From contig JAQFVV010006293.1 of NCBI GenBank assembly GCA_028023455.1, forward strand, positions 2,925,844 to 2,989,843: 64,000 nt of DNA. Direction: 5' to 3'. How positions within the stretch are numbered: position 1 is the first letter of the stretch; each line of letters begins with the position of its first letter. Source of the DNA: Epiperipatus broadwayi. Taxonomy: Eukaryota; Onychophora; Udeonychophora; Euonychophora; Peripatidae. Below are positions 1-11,893 of the stretch, in pieces. The notes under the pieces were generated by a model, which ran no database searches, was not told where the DNA came from, and saw only the letters and a list, made by a program, of their open reading frames with translations. The position numbers were made by a program, and so were the translations under genes.

Positions 1-798
1 GTGAGCGAATGGTTAGATGGAGGTAGACCGAGCAAACGCCCGGTGTTTGCCACTAGCCCTCCATGTCAGCGTACCCTTCTATTATTATTTTTGTTAAATT
101 CTAGCCAGCAAAAAAACACAACCGGTTACTTCTAAATCAGCTCTGCTTCTCCTCTGCTGTCTTGCTATCGAATGTCTCTAATTGCCTCTTTCCTTTTCAT
201 TCTTATCTTACCAATCTATCTGGAATTTTTTTTTATACAGTTTACATTTTTCCAATTTCTAATTACAATTTTCATTTCATTCTTTTGATACATTTAATAT
301 TGAATGCCACTAATTGCAACATTCCTTTTCATTACTTTATCTCGTACCAATCTATTTGGAAATTTGGTACAAGTTTACATTTTTAATTTTACAATTATAA
401 TTAATTTCTTTCATTCTTTTAAATATTGAATGTTACTAATTGCAACATTCCTTTCTCTCACTTTATCTTGTACCAATCTATTTGGAAATTTGGTACAAGT
501 TTACATTTTTAATTTTTACAATTATAATTAATTTCGTTCTTTTTACACGTGATTTTCTTATTTAACAAAGAAAGAAAGAGACGCGTTCAGTTTTACACCC
601 CTCCCCTTTCCTTTCTAATCTTTCATCATTATTTAGCTTTTCTAATTTCTTTTAAAATAAGTTTTTAGAATCCTTTTAACTAAATTTTTTCTTTCTTTTT
701 TTTTTTTTCTATTTCTTTTAACGAAACCCTTCTCTTTATTAATATTATTGAGAATCAATAATATATACATGCGAGCCTACATTTATGTAGATATCGCA
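1..798 (-). repeat. 3' LTR of the Gypsy element (left copy)
   Basis: Matches 4883-5680 almost base for base, with scattered single-base differences and small length changes in T runs. On the minus strand the LTR starts with TGCGATATC, or possibly with TGTAATGCG at 805, because the bases 799-805 read as an extension of the usual TG start. The right copy lacks those bases and runs into an AT microsatellite. The outer end is truncated by the window start. High similarity between the LTRs implies a recent insertion. Confidence 0.9.
169..545. repeat. tandem repeat inside the LTR, about 126-131 bp unit
   Basis: Nearly three copies of a unit containing TTGAATG, then GCAACATTCC, then ACCAATCTATTTGGAAATTT. 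Units start near 169, 300 and 426. The second and third are close to identical; the first is diverged. The same array is present in the right LTR at about 5050-5425, so it predates this insertion. The function is unknown; it lies where enhancer-like subrepeats occur in other LTRs. Confidence 0.85.
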
Positions 799-824
799 TT
801 ACACCGCTCCCCATTTTTTAAGAA
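799..824 (-). other. polypurine tract next to the 3' LTR
   Basis: Read on the minus strand, a purine-rich run (AAAAAATGGGGAGCGG) lies immediately upstream of the LTR start. This is the expected position and composition of the plus-strand primer of an LTR retrotransposon. It independently confirms that the element lies on the minus strand. No convincing tRNA primer binding site (TGG start) was seen next to the other LTR at 4871. Confidence 0.7.
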
Positions 825-1091
825 TTAAAATCTACTGGAGTTATTTTCTGAGGTCAAGCCATTTTAATTCTTAACCCCTATCTTCCTTTATTACTATATA
901 TTTTTTTTTTCCTTCTTGATATAAATTTTAATGGTACCCGTTTAGTATGTATAACTTCCGTATGATGAGATTATCTTAGAGAGACAACTAGGTTAAACTA
1001 TCTGCATTCCATTTGATTTATTTGAACTGCCCAAACACTTTTGATCTCCACCGAACATTATTCTGCACAGAGAGTTGATTTTTTTTTTTTT

Positions 1092-1332
1092 TCAGTAAGA
1101 CGGATCATGAGCCCAGATCTCTGCTGAGTCCTCATTCTATTTTTAGTTTAATTCTTGTATCTTTCCAATACCTTTGGGATTTTCACCCAGTACGACGGAT
1201 AATGAGCCCAGATCTCTGCTGAGTCCTCATTCTATTTTTTAGTTTAATTCTTCGTATCTTTCCAATACCTTTGGGATTTTCACCCAGTACGACGGATAAT
1301 GAGCCCAGATCTCTGCTGAGTCCTCATTCTAA
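1092..1332. repeat. 95-97 bp tandem repeat, about 2.4 copies
   Basis: Copies start near 1099, 1194 and 1291, each beginning GACGGATMATGAGCCCAG and followed by ATCTCTGCTGAGTCCTCATT. The copies are nearly identical. The array lies in the 3' untranslated part of the Gypsy element between integrase and the polypurine tract. No reading frame crosses it. Confidence 0.9.
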
Positions 1333-1639
1333 TTTTTATTTTATTTTTTTTTTTTTCATGTCTATCCTTATGTGTATAGACAAGATTAACACACACACTC
1401 CCTATATTTTTTTTCTTTTTATGAACGGCAAGACGGCTTGACCAAGCTCAAATGCAATCCCCGCATTATTCATATCTGCACACATTTGTCTCAATCCAGA
1501 CCCTCATTCATATATTCGCTACTCTTCGTAGTTCACCATCCCCCCTACATTTCCATTATCACGTGGATTATCGTGTTCAAAGTCCAGAGTCGGTATCCTT
1601 TAGTCATCAACAGGTGTTTGTCCAGTTGCTTCTTTTCTT

Positions 1640-3304
1640 TTAGTTCCTATCGGGAGGTTCTTTCTTTTTCCGGACTAGCCTTAAAGACCGAGCATTGTAT
1701 GTTCCCTTTTCTTCCACTCCTTGACCCACAACAAAAGCATTATTCCCATATCGTTTTCTTATAGTGTATGGCCCCTCATAAATAGGTTGGAATTTCTTGA
1801 ATAGATTTCGCTCTGGGTGACTCACAGGATGCACTCTTACCATGACTTCATCCCCTATCCTGAACTGACTCTCACTGCCCTTTACTCTTCGTTGTCTTAT
1901 CTCACCCATTTTCCTCATCTGGCTGCGTGCTTGTTCTGCATCCCTTCTCCTGTTTATTGCTCTGGTTCCCACAGGTAAACTAATGTCAAATGGGCACGGA
2001 ATATTTTTCCCAAAGTGTAGCCGAATGGGTTCAAAACCTGTAGACTCACTCCTTGCACAATTGATCATGTTCACGATGCGTGGCGTCTCCTTCACCCACT
2101 TACGGTGATCCTCCGATATATATACCCGGAACAAACGTCCCAGCTCTCTCATGACCCGTTCACATGGGTTCGATTGCGGGTTACGGATCGATGTCAGGGA
2201 GTGTTTTATCCTGTGATTGTCAATCCATCTCTTCCATTCACTCGATGTGAATGGGGTCCCGTGATCTGAGAGGATTCGGGCAGGAACTCCCGCAATCTTA
2301 AAATGTTGTTCTAGGGCCTTCATGGTTTGCTTAGCATTCGCTTGGGTAATTGGATAAGCTGATACCCACTTTGAGAAAAGGTCATATGTGACCAGGAGGT
2401 ACCTTTTCTTATTAAAACCGGGCAGCGGACCATAAAAGTCAATGGCCAATATACAGTTCGGCTGATCGGTGTAGATCGGCTGGAGTGGGCCTATCCCTGC
2501 CACATTAGGTGGCTTCATTCTGGCACATGTGTCACAGGTCCTAATAGTGTTGGCTATGTCTGCCTGCATCTTTGGCCAATAGAACCAGTGTCTCATCCAA
2601 CTCTCCACTTTGTTTACCCCATAATGTCCATAAGTTTCATGAACATATTGAATTAACGGTTCTCTCAGGGTCCTGGGTATGACTATGCGTGTCTGCTTCT
2701 TTCTCTTGAGCATCCGCTGTAAGAAACCTCCTTTGATGCAGAAGAGTTTCCTTTCCTTCCACAAAGCGTTTTCTTTCGTTTCTAATATGGGTTGATGTCT
2801 CAAGTGGTCCAGCATTTGCTTGCAATCTCCATCATTACTTTGATGTTCCTTTAAATTACACATCTCCTGAGCTATCGTGCATTCTTGGCTCCTTTCAGTT
2901 GCCGCGATGTACGCTCCTTCGCATATAAGGTGCTGACTGTTCGCCACCGGATATCGACTAAGTGTATCTGCTACAATGTTCTCCGTTCCTTTGCAATATA
3001 CGACTTTATAGTTAAATTCCTGTAAACATAAACTCCATCTCAATAACCTACTGTTTGCTAAGAAACTTTGATTTAAGAACTCGAGGCTTCTATGGTCAGT
3101 TAGCACTATGACTTCTGATCCTATTAAGTACTGCCTGAACTTCTTAAATGCCCATACTACAGCGAGGGCCTCCTTCTCGGTAACCGTATAATTGAGTTCT
3201 GGGCCTCTCAGTAAACGACTAATAAATCCTAATACCCTGTGCTGACCTTCCTGTATCTGGAACATCGTGGCTCCCAAGCTGAACCCGCTACTGTCAGTTT
3301 GCAC
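1640..3304 (-). CDS. pol: Gypsy pol, RNase H and integrase part
   Basis: The open frame is 554 codons. Residues 1-120 are the RNase H domain of an LTR retrotransposon: aspartates at 4, 70 and 113, and the TEKEALAVV block at 42-50. Residues 222-260 form the integrase HHCC zinc domain (HETYGH at 222-227, CDTC at 257-260). The DDE core has D289, D347 and E382, with the usual 35-residue final spacing, and NPQSNPCER around 375-383. A GPY motif at 511-513 lies in the C-terminal DNA-binding region. The start is not a true initiation site: the frame is a continuation of the RT frame at 3229-3890, separated by a one-base slip in a run of six A (plus strand, 3305-3310). Because of that break and the missing gag-protease part, this copy should not make a working polyprotein. 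Confidence 0.9.
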   Translation of the reverse strand: MQTDSSGFSLGATMFQIQEGQHRVLGFISRLLRGPELNYTVTEKEALAVVWAFKKFRQYLIGSEVIVLTDHRSLEFLNQSFLANSRLLRWSLCLQEFNYKVVYCKGTENIVADTLSRYPVANSQHLICEGAYIAATERSQECTIAQEMCNLKEHQSNDGDCKQMLDHLRHQPILETKENALWKERKLFCIKGGFLQRMLKRKKQTRIVIPRTLREPLIQYVHETYGHYGVNKVESWMRHWFYWPKMQADIANTIRTCDTCARMKPPNVAGIGPLQPIYTDQPNCILAIDFYGPLPGFNKKRYLLVTYDLFSKWVSAYPITQANAKQTMKALEQHFKIAGVPARILSDHGTPFTSSEWKRWIDNHRIKHSLTSIRNPQSNPCERVMRELGRLFRVYISEDHRKWVKETPRIVNMINCARSESTGFEPIRLHFGKNIPCPFDISLPVGTRAINRRRDAEQARSQMRKMGEIRQRRVKGSESQFRIGDEVMVRVHPVSHPERNLFKKFQPIYEGPYTIRKRYGNNAFVVGQGVEEKGTYNARSLRLVRKKKEPPDRN

Positions 3305-3890
3305 AAAAAAGTCTTGCTGAAATCTGGATATGCCAACATGACCGTCTCTAAGAAGCCTGCCTTTACCTTGTTAAAGCTCCACTCCTGCTGTTCATCCCAT
3401 GTCCACGCTGTTTCCTTCCTCAGCAACTGCAGTAATGGCCCCATGTCCATGGAGAATCCTTTATAAAATCGATTATAGAAATTGCACAATCCCAAGAAAG
3501 ATTTAATATGTTTTCTGTTCCTAGGCGTGGGGAATTCCTGGATTGCTCTGATTTTCTCGGGGTTTGGTATTACGCCCTTTCCGCTGATAATATGACCCAG
3601 GAATTTGACCTCTGATGTCATTACATGACTCTTGTTTAAATTAATTTTTATACCCTTGTTTTGACATTCTTGTAGGAAGCTTTCCACATGTCCAAAATGT
3701 TCCTCCATGCTCTCTGACGCGACCACAATGTCGTCCACATATATCACTGCAAAGCTCTTTATCTTGTCCTCCAATACCTGGTCCAAACACCGTACCAGTC
3801 CGGCTCCGCTATTTCTTAATCCGAATGGAATCCGGTTGAACTGGTATGCTCGTCCATCATATCTAAACGCAGTGTAGACCCCAGCCGCAC
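3229..3890 (-). pseudogene. pol: Gypsy pol, truncated reverse transcriptase
   Basis: Minus-strand frame with the RT fingers-palm block FNRIPFGLRNSGAG (about 3850-3807) and the catalytic box YVDD (about 3741-3730). It continues with FLGHIISGKGV, the usual sequence before the thumb. The palm segment with the first catalytic aspartate and everything N-terminal is missing. The frame is blocked by a TAA near 3897, where element-like codons give way to non-coding sequence, so an internal deletion joined leader to mid-RT. At the other end it runs out of frame at 3305-3310 and overlaps the RNase H frame. Confidence 0.9.
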
Positions 3891-4871
3891 TTAATTATGT
3901 GATCGACCGGTTAACCACCGATGATGATGATTACCACAAGCAAGAAGCCAATATACACCCTAAAATCGAGTATATATTCTTAATTGAACACTGACATAAT
4001 AAAATATCATCCCAGCATTATATTTCCCAATTAAACGCTTCTTCTCTGCTGGGCAAATTATTTGTATCGAATAATTAGTTCTGCCCAGCGCCTGGAATAT
4101 TTATAAAATTTCCCGGAATTATCACGGTACAGCAGGAATATAAATTATAGCACTTCCTTCCTTTACTCTATTTACAATACAGACTGGATTTATTTATCCA
4201 TTTAGCTTACTTTATTTTATTCCTCAATTACTCAACTTGTTAGCTCACTGATCTAATTTTAATTCACTCTAACTAGTTATTCGCTTGGTAGAGAGAAGAA
4301 AACGCAAATGACTAAGTACTTCCTTTTATAAATAAAATTTAATTTGCAATTCGCTAATTCTAATTAATAATAAAATCCTAAAACACACATATATATCCAC
4401 ACACTAACATAATAAATACATAAATATACAATAAAGAATATAATTCAAATGAAACATTAAATAAATTATCGTAACTCAATTGTTACCTTCTCATACATTA
4501 ATAGATTACAATCATAAGTTCTTTTAATGATAACTGTCCGAAGTGTTGCGCAACTTTTTAATAATTTAGTTCTGACTGATTTCTTATTTCAAATTAATTC
4601 TGACATGCATGTATTAATAGTTACCTAGGTATGATTTTTCCAATGTCGGATCAACCATCGAGGGGGAAAACCTTCCCTTCTTTTGCAGAGATGGTTGCTC
4701 GCTTTTTCAGACGTTCCAGTGAATGGAGTGAGAGTTTATAGTCTTTTGACGTGGGTTTGTCTCCTTTCTAATTCCACATTTTAATCGGTCTTCATCCCTT
4801 CAACATTCTACTTCGAATCTCCAGGCAGATCTGGTTCTGTAACGGCGGTCTCTTCTCGGCAGCATTTTAGT
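3891..4871 (-). other. non-coding leader of the Gypsy element
   Basis: About 980 bp between the RT breakpoint and the 5' LTR with no frame resembling gag or protease. It is A+T-rich and interrupted by stops. A full-length relative would be expected to carry gag, protease and early RT after this leader, so the deletion probably starts near 3890-3900. Confidence 0.6.
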
Positions 4872-5680
4872 TGTTATAAGTAGTGAGCGAATGGTTAGAT
4901 GGAGGTAGACCGAGCAAACGCCCGGTGTTTGCCACTAGCCCTCCATGTCAGCGTACCCTTCTATTATTATTATTGTTAAATTCTAGCCAGCAAAAAAACA
5001 CAACCGGTTACTTCTAAATCAGCTCTGCTTCTCCTCTGCTGTCTTGCTATCGAATGTCTCTAATTGCCTCTTTCCTTTTCATTCTTATCTTACCAATCTA
5101 TCTGGAATTTTTTTTTTATACAGTTTACATTTTTCCAATTTCTAATTACAATTTTCATTTCATACTTTTGATACATTTAATATTGAATGCCACTAATTGC
5201 AACATTCCTTTTCATTACTTTATCTCGTACCAATCTATTTGGAAATTTGGTACAAGTTTACATTTTTAATTTTACAATTATAATTAATTTCTTTCATTCT
5301 TTTAAATATTGAATGTTACTAATCGCAACATTCCTTTCTCTCACTTTATCTTGTACCAATCTATTTGGAAATTTGGTACAAGTTTACATTTTTTAATTTT
5401 TACAATTATAATTAATTTCGTTCTTTTTACACGTGATTTTCTTATTTAACAAAGAAAGAAAGAGACGCGTTCAGTTTTACACCCCTCCCCTTTCCTTTCT
5501 AATCTTTCATCATTATTTAGTTTTTCTAATTTCTTTTAAAATAAGTTTTTTAGAATCCTTTTAACTAAATTTTTTCTTTCTTTTTTTTTTTTATTTCTTT
5601 TAACGAAACCCGTCTCTTTATTAATATTATTGAGAATCAATAATATATACATGCGAGCCTACATTTATGTAGATATCGCA
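4872..5680 (-). repeat. 5' LTR of the Gypsy element (right copy)
   Basis: In element orientation it runs from TGCGATATC at 5680 to TATAACA at 4872, giving TG...CA ends. It contains the same 126-131 bp internal array as the left LTR. The sequence beyond 5680 is an AT dinucleotide run, so the insertion target or the LTR edge has been altered by microsatellite change. Confidence 0.9.
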
Positions 5681-8600
5681 ATATATATATATATGTAAAA
5701 GAACACATAAATTAAAAAATCCTGCAATTTGATGGTCAGCATATTAGCTAGCTATGTCCATGACTTGAAATTCAAATTAAAGCTAGAACTTTTTCCAGAT
5801 GATAGAAGTTCCAAACAACATTAGGATTTTTTTTTAATAATAGGCAGGTAGCCCATAGCCAGCAAGGTTGGCCAGTCAATAATAATCAGTACATGTTTAC
5901 TAACATTTCTTAATTAGAGGGATTGTAAACTAAGTCCCAGAACAATCTGAACCAGTCAGATGACTGACAATATCATAATTAAAGCAAAAGCAAAAATAAG
6001 TTTTATACACATACAAGTACCAAATCCATAGTTTATACTATTTGCATGTTTTTACAAATATTTAAATAAATACATTATTTATATAAGTTGAAAGTAATTA
6101 TAAAAATTCATGAAAATAAAAGATCAATAATATACTTACAACTACATCATCAGTCATTTTCAAAACTAGAACACCTTCACAATGTCTATACTTAAAACAA
6201 AATCGAGCCTAAAAAAGTAAAAAAAAAACATTTTATGTATTTAGAAAGCAGTTATTTACTGATATTAAATGAAATGACCATAATTAAATATAATTTAATT
6301 GTAAAAAAGTTATATAGCATATATATAAATAATGTACACACTAAAACTATAATGAAAAAAAATTTGACTAAGACTGAATAGTCATCAAAATTACCCACAT
6401 ATATCCATTCCACACATAAATTTAAATCTTTTTCTTATGCTCACATTTATACATCTTTGAAGATAATGATTAAAATTATTAATTACAATTTTTCAGATAA
6501 TTATAAGTTTAATATAAATTAAGCACAAAAGAGCATAAATTAATTTTGTTTAATCTTCAGAATCTATTCTAGAACTCTTTAAACTATAAAGAATAATGCA
6601 TTGATATTTATGCATTATTGATCCCTTTCTCAATATAAACATTATTTAACCTGAATGAGTGAAGAGAATGAAATTGTACTGTAAGTATTAAAAAATAAAA
6701 TGTCAGACTTAAGTCTGTCTATTAGAATGGTTTGATTGTTATCAAAAGTATCCAATAATATTTATTGAATCAGCAACTATTTTATGCCATAGAAAAATTA
6801 AAATGTTTTTCCAATGCTTCTATTTAAAAATAAAATTTATCCAGAATTATACAAAAAAAAAAAAAAAATATAATAATAGCATTTTATCTAACTGCAAGAA
6901 CAAATCTTGCTTATATAAATATTCATAGCAAAATAAATAATTATATATTTTACCTTTTAAAGTATGAATCTTAATCAGGAGTAAGTTTATTTGAAAGTTT
7001 CATAAGAGTTATTCTACAATTGAAGATAATTCTTATTGTTTTATTTGCAAAAAAAAAAAAAGTTTATTCAAATAATGGAAACAATGAACATTTAAATCCA
7101 AAATTTTCCCAAGATTTTGAATTGTTATAAAACATGAATATAAAACATTAAATCAATTTCCAAACAAAATAATAATAATCCAAAAACAGACTTTAAATAT
7201 AATTGACAAGTCTTTTAGATAAAGATTACAGAAGATTTATATAGTAACAATTGAAACACTGGCTAGTATCAACCATTTAATATAATTATAATTTATGATC
7301 AATAACATAAAAAAATAATTAACAGTATATATATAACAAAAATATTTAATAATAATTGCTATGAATTCAGAAATTTATTTGTTAAAAATAAATTATATTA
7401 ATATTTCAAAATAAGTTAGAAGAAAATAAGCATTGCGCAGGACGTAACATTAGAGTACCCAAATATCAGGTTAAGTGCAACATTTTCATTCAATTGACAA
7501 ATTGAGATTTATTTCTTTTTTGCTTTACTTAGTTGAGGATCAATCTAATGTTTAGCTCCCTAACATTGGGCTAAGCCATATCTGTAAATAAGCTGAAACC
7601 ATTTGTCAATGAAAACGAGTTATGATGGAGATAGTACAAATATGATTGGTTGGGAATATGGAACAAAAGAAGGCAATTTTGAGGTAAGGAATAGCAGATT
7701 TACTGAAATTATCAAGTACAAAAAAAATATTTATGAAGTATGGCATATAATGTATAGTGACTTAAAAGAAGAATAGCAAAATATTTAAGCATTTGGATAA
7801 CTATATAAAATATAAATAATAAGATTGACATTATGTTAAGAATGGCAATGTGTAAATACATTTTCAGGCAAAGAAAAAAGTCAATCATTGTTACTATTGA
7901 CTTTTATTTAGTTTTGGGACTATTTGTTATTTTTGGAAAAAAATCACTAATATTGAAAATAATAACAACTCAATGAAAGTACATTAGTCATGTTAATGTC
8001 AATTCCTTTCAATTATATTAATGGATTTTATCTGCTTATTCATATAATTTTTAACACTGTATATATGTGAATTATATTCTGAACTATTTCTATCATTTAA
8101 TTTTAATTGTTAAATGATTTTAGAAAAATTCAAAATTTATTTAAACTTTTCTAATACATTCAACTAATTAATAATAATAAACAGATTAATATGTCTTTTA
8201 CACTAATCTGTATGTTATTAAAACACTTAAGGGTATTTGAAAAGTTTAAATAAAATCTGAATTTTTCTAAAACATTTCAAACTAAAACTAGATGATGGAA
8301 ATAGTTCAACACATAAATACAAGTAAAATTCTATCATCATAAACTTTCGGACAAATAGTATATATGTGAGATTTTATTTATCTATGCATATAACTTTTAA
8401 CAATTGTGCATAATGTTATGTAATTTTAAATGTTTTGCTATTTGTTATTATATGTTGCTGTTCTCCAATATAAACATTAGCAATTATATCATAAAAAAAT
8501 TAAAATAAATAGAAGAAAACAAAGTAAAATAGAACCAAAATGATAAAAAGCAGATTCTCCTGATTATTAATTACTAGAGGCAGTAAGATTGAAGACAAAA

Positions 8601-8975
8601 GTTAAAATCTACAGATGAAAAAATAAAATTCAGTTACATCTCAGACTAAACCATACTTTATTAGATGTAAGATCATAAGAATTCATAAAATTGAAATTTG
8701 AAATATGAACATATTGATTCAAAACATTTTAATCTATTTTCTAGTACTCTTACAAACTATAGTCTTGAATGATAAATTGTTATCATTTGATTATAGTATC
8801 TATTGCCTAATATATATTACAGATAAAATGATACAACTAAATAACAATTCATTATTGCTTGGTAACACTAGCACAATTTATTTCACTATGTTATAAAAAC
8901 TGCAAGAACATTGTGAAAATAGATGAATAAAGCATGAATTTATACTCTCTTATAATGGTCGGGGTACTGTTGATA
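5681..8975. other. A+T-rich stretch without recognisable genes
   Basis: No frame of convincing length or similarity was found on either strand. Simple A, T and AT runs are common. The stretch at about 8225-8345 contains AGATGATGGAAATAGTT and neighbouring words shared with 20330-20380, so it is probably a detached tail of the SINE found there. Confidence 0.5.
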
Positions 8976-11094
8976 GTTACCGTATCTGCCGTACAGTACA
9001 TCACACCACAGAAAATTTATAATGTAGGCAAATAGTTTTTGTTAAGATCTAATTTTATTTTATTATTGACCGCTAGCCCATGCCACTAGCTCAAGGAGAC
9101 GCAGAAATTTATAATAAATACTTATTTAAAACATTTCTATAAAGAAAGATTTAAAATAAAAAAATATTTATAATATTAAAAAAATAAAATAAGCCACTGC
9201 CAGTAATTATTACACAAAAACATTTATTGTCGCACATATATAAATTTGAGGAATAAATTTAGATTTTATTACTAATTTTAAATTGTTATTTTAATAAGTC
9301 TGCACAGATGGACATTTTATATAATATTTTTATTTTAGAATGTTGAGTATAGATAGGCTACATAGATTACGCAATTAAAACTTTTCCAAATATCCGACCA
9401 CAGGCTAAAAGTTTGTAGTCAAACCAATGCTTGCTTCGTGATATACAGATGCAACCAAGAGATATTAGCATAAAACTACGTCTGCAGCATGATATTATTT
9501 TAAGGAAATGATCCTCGTCCAGTACAGGAATGTGCGTCTGTCTGGCGAAGGAATCATATATATAAAATATTTAAGAGAAATGCTACATATGGAGGGAGAA
9601 TGGTCTAATTTGCCAACTTATAGTCCCTATCCATAGAGCTAAAGGAAATTAATGTTGCAGGGAATACTCTGCATCCATTGTAACGCAATGACTATACCTT
9701 TGGGTCATGCATTCAGTTGGGCTTTGCCCTGTATGCTAACATGCTTCACATTACATTGATATAAAGACCCATATACCCCTCCACCAGCATCGACATAACT
9801 ATGAAACAAATAGTATGAAATTAAATCCCTTTAAACTAACACAAACGATTTTTAATATGTGTAATGTTATTAACTGAATTGCATAGGAGAAATTTATAAT
9901 AAAGTAAATTTCTTTGACACTCATCATAAGGTGCCGCATTGACAACAATAACTTAAAAGCTATATGGGTAAATATGTTTAGACACTCAGCATGAGGTGTC
10001 ATATTTACTGATATATATCAAATGGCTTTGCATGTATAGGCATATATATTTTGCGTATATGAACATCTTAAGAAAAAACTAACATAAACGTTAACGAATC
10101 TATGCAGCCATCTACACCCAACTTAAATTTAATACATTTTAATAATTTAGTTAATAAATACAAAAATAAATAAAGAGAAATGGAAATGATTAGCAAACAT
10201 ATGCATAAAAAATATTAACTGATTTAGAATTCTTTAAATCGGATAAGAGTTCATACTTTATATTACTAATTGAAAGTTTGTTAAAGTTCATATTGAATAA
10301 ACAAAAAAGTTCATACTTTCCATGAGAGATCTGAAGTTTGTCTTATCCATGATGCATCATACTCATCCAACTGAAGTCCATTTAATATTTCCGGGAAGAC
10401 TGGTCCATTGTTTGCTGCCATTCAATAATCATTAGTTAGGAGGCTGCCTTAGCTGGTGTACAACAGGAAATTAGATCTACTGCAGACTCCTACATCGTGG
10501 AGTCTGCAATACAGCTACAATTCATAGTCAGATTAAAACAACAACAACTCTCTAATGAATTCAAAAATTTTCTCTTTTTTATACTTTTATAGCCTCTTAT
10601 CAGTAATCCTATGGATCAATCGACATGATGTCACTGATCCTAAGGTCCAAATGTTTTCCATTCTAGCCCGTGCACTGCTTGGTGCTTCCATTGATCAATC
10701 TTTAATTTCATTCTCTTATCTAACCATTATTATTTAAGTGCCCCAAGGGCTAGTTTGCTTTACATTTAATTAATAAAACAATCACTTCCATTTACTAAGA
10801 TTAAAATATGATTCTTAAAATAGAAATTCATTAACATTTATTTCTATTTTCTTTTATATAACTTTTTACTAAAATATTTATCTATCTTTAGATCTTAATT
10901 TTTTTTTACAAAAAAGTACTTTTAAATACTTTTTTAAAAAAAATAGTTTTAAGTTTTCCATTTGTGCAATGCATATATGTTAACATAACTCTTAATTTTG
11001 GCTTTTAGTTTTTAAGAAATCAATTTTATTTAAGATTTATTTCCCCATTTATTTTAATTTTAAAATAATGTAACGACATATGTATACCCTTACA
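8976..11094. repeat. dispersed repeat, about 2.1 kb, copy 1
   Basis: Aligns by eye, in the same orientation, with 57633-59800 through an ordered set of landmarks. These are a block around GCTAGCCCATGCCACTAGCT (copy 2 GTTAGCCCATTGTCACTAGCT), an identical AATAAAATAAGCCACTGCCA block, TGCACAGATGGA, and CATCATAAGGTGCCGC (copy 2 CATCATAAGATGCCGC). Further on come AATGGAAATGATT and GCCC(A)AAGGGCTAGTT. Both copies end in TTACA. The size, the CA end and the absence of coding suggest an old solo LTR, but no target duplication was found. Diverged and not assigned to a family. Confidence 0.6.
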
Positions 11095-11457
11095 TCTATA
11101 AAAAGGGCATGTGGAGATAAGATAGACAGTAGGGTATTGCAAGCAAAAAAAAAAATGGAAGTAGTTTGATTAAGGTACCATCAATTTGAATAAAATGCAT
11201 ATTATCACCATCACTGTATGTTCTTTATTCAAAAAGCAATTTGATTCATCTTATAAGATCATTTTTAAAATTCTATCTTCTTCCAATCAATGTAATTAAT
11301 TATTATCCATCTTAATATAAGCTGTAATTTCTTCAACTATCTATATGTTTTCCTAAAATAGTAGCAACTTTCACCATACAATAGTGCCACTCAGTGCAAA
11401 TCATCAATGCATGTTAGAATGTGTGTACATCTAAATTCCTATCTAATATCTACTCAT

Positions 11458-11516
11458 CAAATATCCCCAAACTACTTTCTATCTTATGGCTTTCATCAAA
11501 AGGAGCTTTACCTTGG
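11458..11516 (-). ncRNA. hammerhead-like motif, family 1, copy A left
   Basis: Minus-strand order: CCAAGG, stem I strand, UUGAUGA, short stem II, GAAAG, UA, GUU, then UGGGGAUAUUUG. The first core base C is changed to U, and the cleavage triplet is GUU rather than GUC. Probably inactive. Confidence 0.4.
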
Positions 11517-11839
11517 AATTGAGAGTACTGCATCTGAATCTATGCAACCCTCCAGCAAACACCATTTACCTTTTCAGTTAACCATAAAACTATGAGTCCA
11601 AACTGAAAACAATATTTTCAATCCAAACGAATTCACTTGTATAGTCCTACAGATCTGAACTCAATTCAATATCTATATTTTAGGTTCATATCTGTATAAC
11701 TATATAAATGAATTAGCTTGGATTGAAAATATTGTGTTTCCAGTTTCGGTTCATAGTTTTATAGTTAACTAAAAAGGTAAAAGGTGGCTTTTTGGAGAGT
11801 TGCATTAGATCCAAAGATTTAGATGCAGTACTCTCAGTT

Positions 11840-11893
11840 CCAAGGCTCCTCACTGACAAAACCATAAGCTAGAAACTAGTCAGAGGATATTAG
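11840..11893 (+). ncRNA. hammerhead-like motif, family 1, copy A right
   Basis: Order: CCAAGGC, UCCUCA (stem I), CUGACAA, stem II region ACCAUAAGCU, GAAAC, UA, GUC, AGAGGA (stem I return). Five of six stem I pairs form. The core G8 is replaced by A, so cleavage is unlikely. Confidence 0.45.

Larger units (their letters stand above)
1..5680 (-). mobile_element. Ty3/Gypsy LTR retrotransposon, internally deleted
   Basis: Two nearly identical direct repeats of about 800 bp (1-798 and 4872-5680) flank an internal region with a minus-strand pol remnant in the order reverse transcriptase, RNase H, integrase, which is the Ty3/Gypsy order. In element orientation the layout is 5' LTR, about 980 bp of non-coding leader, RT C-terminal part, RNase H, integrase, a 3' untranslated stretch with a tandem repeat, polypurine tract and 3' LTR. 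Gag, protease and the N-terminal RT are absent; the RT frame meets a stop near 3897 and the sequence then becomes A+T-rich leader. The LTR outer end begins at 4872 in the right copy, so the left copy lacks 11 bases that lie before the window. The target duplication cannot be checked for that reason. Confidence 0.93.

Noticed and set aside
162-386. Frames within the LTRs (also 5054-5269)
   Set aside because: They cross the LTR tandem array, are hydrophobic only because of T-rich DNA, and are duplicated with the LTR.
1438-1764. Plus-strand frames opposite the end of Gypsy pol
   Set aside because: They lie antisense to integrase and 3' untranslated sequence and have no family features.
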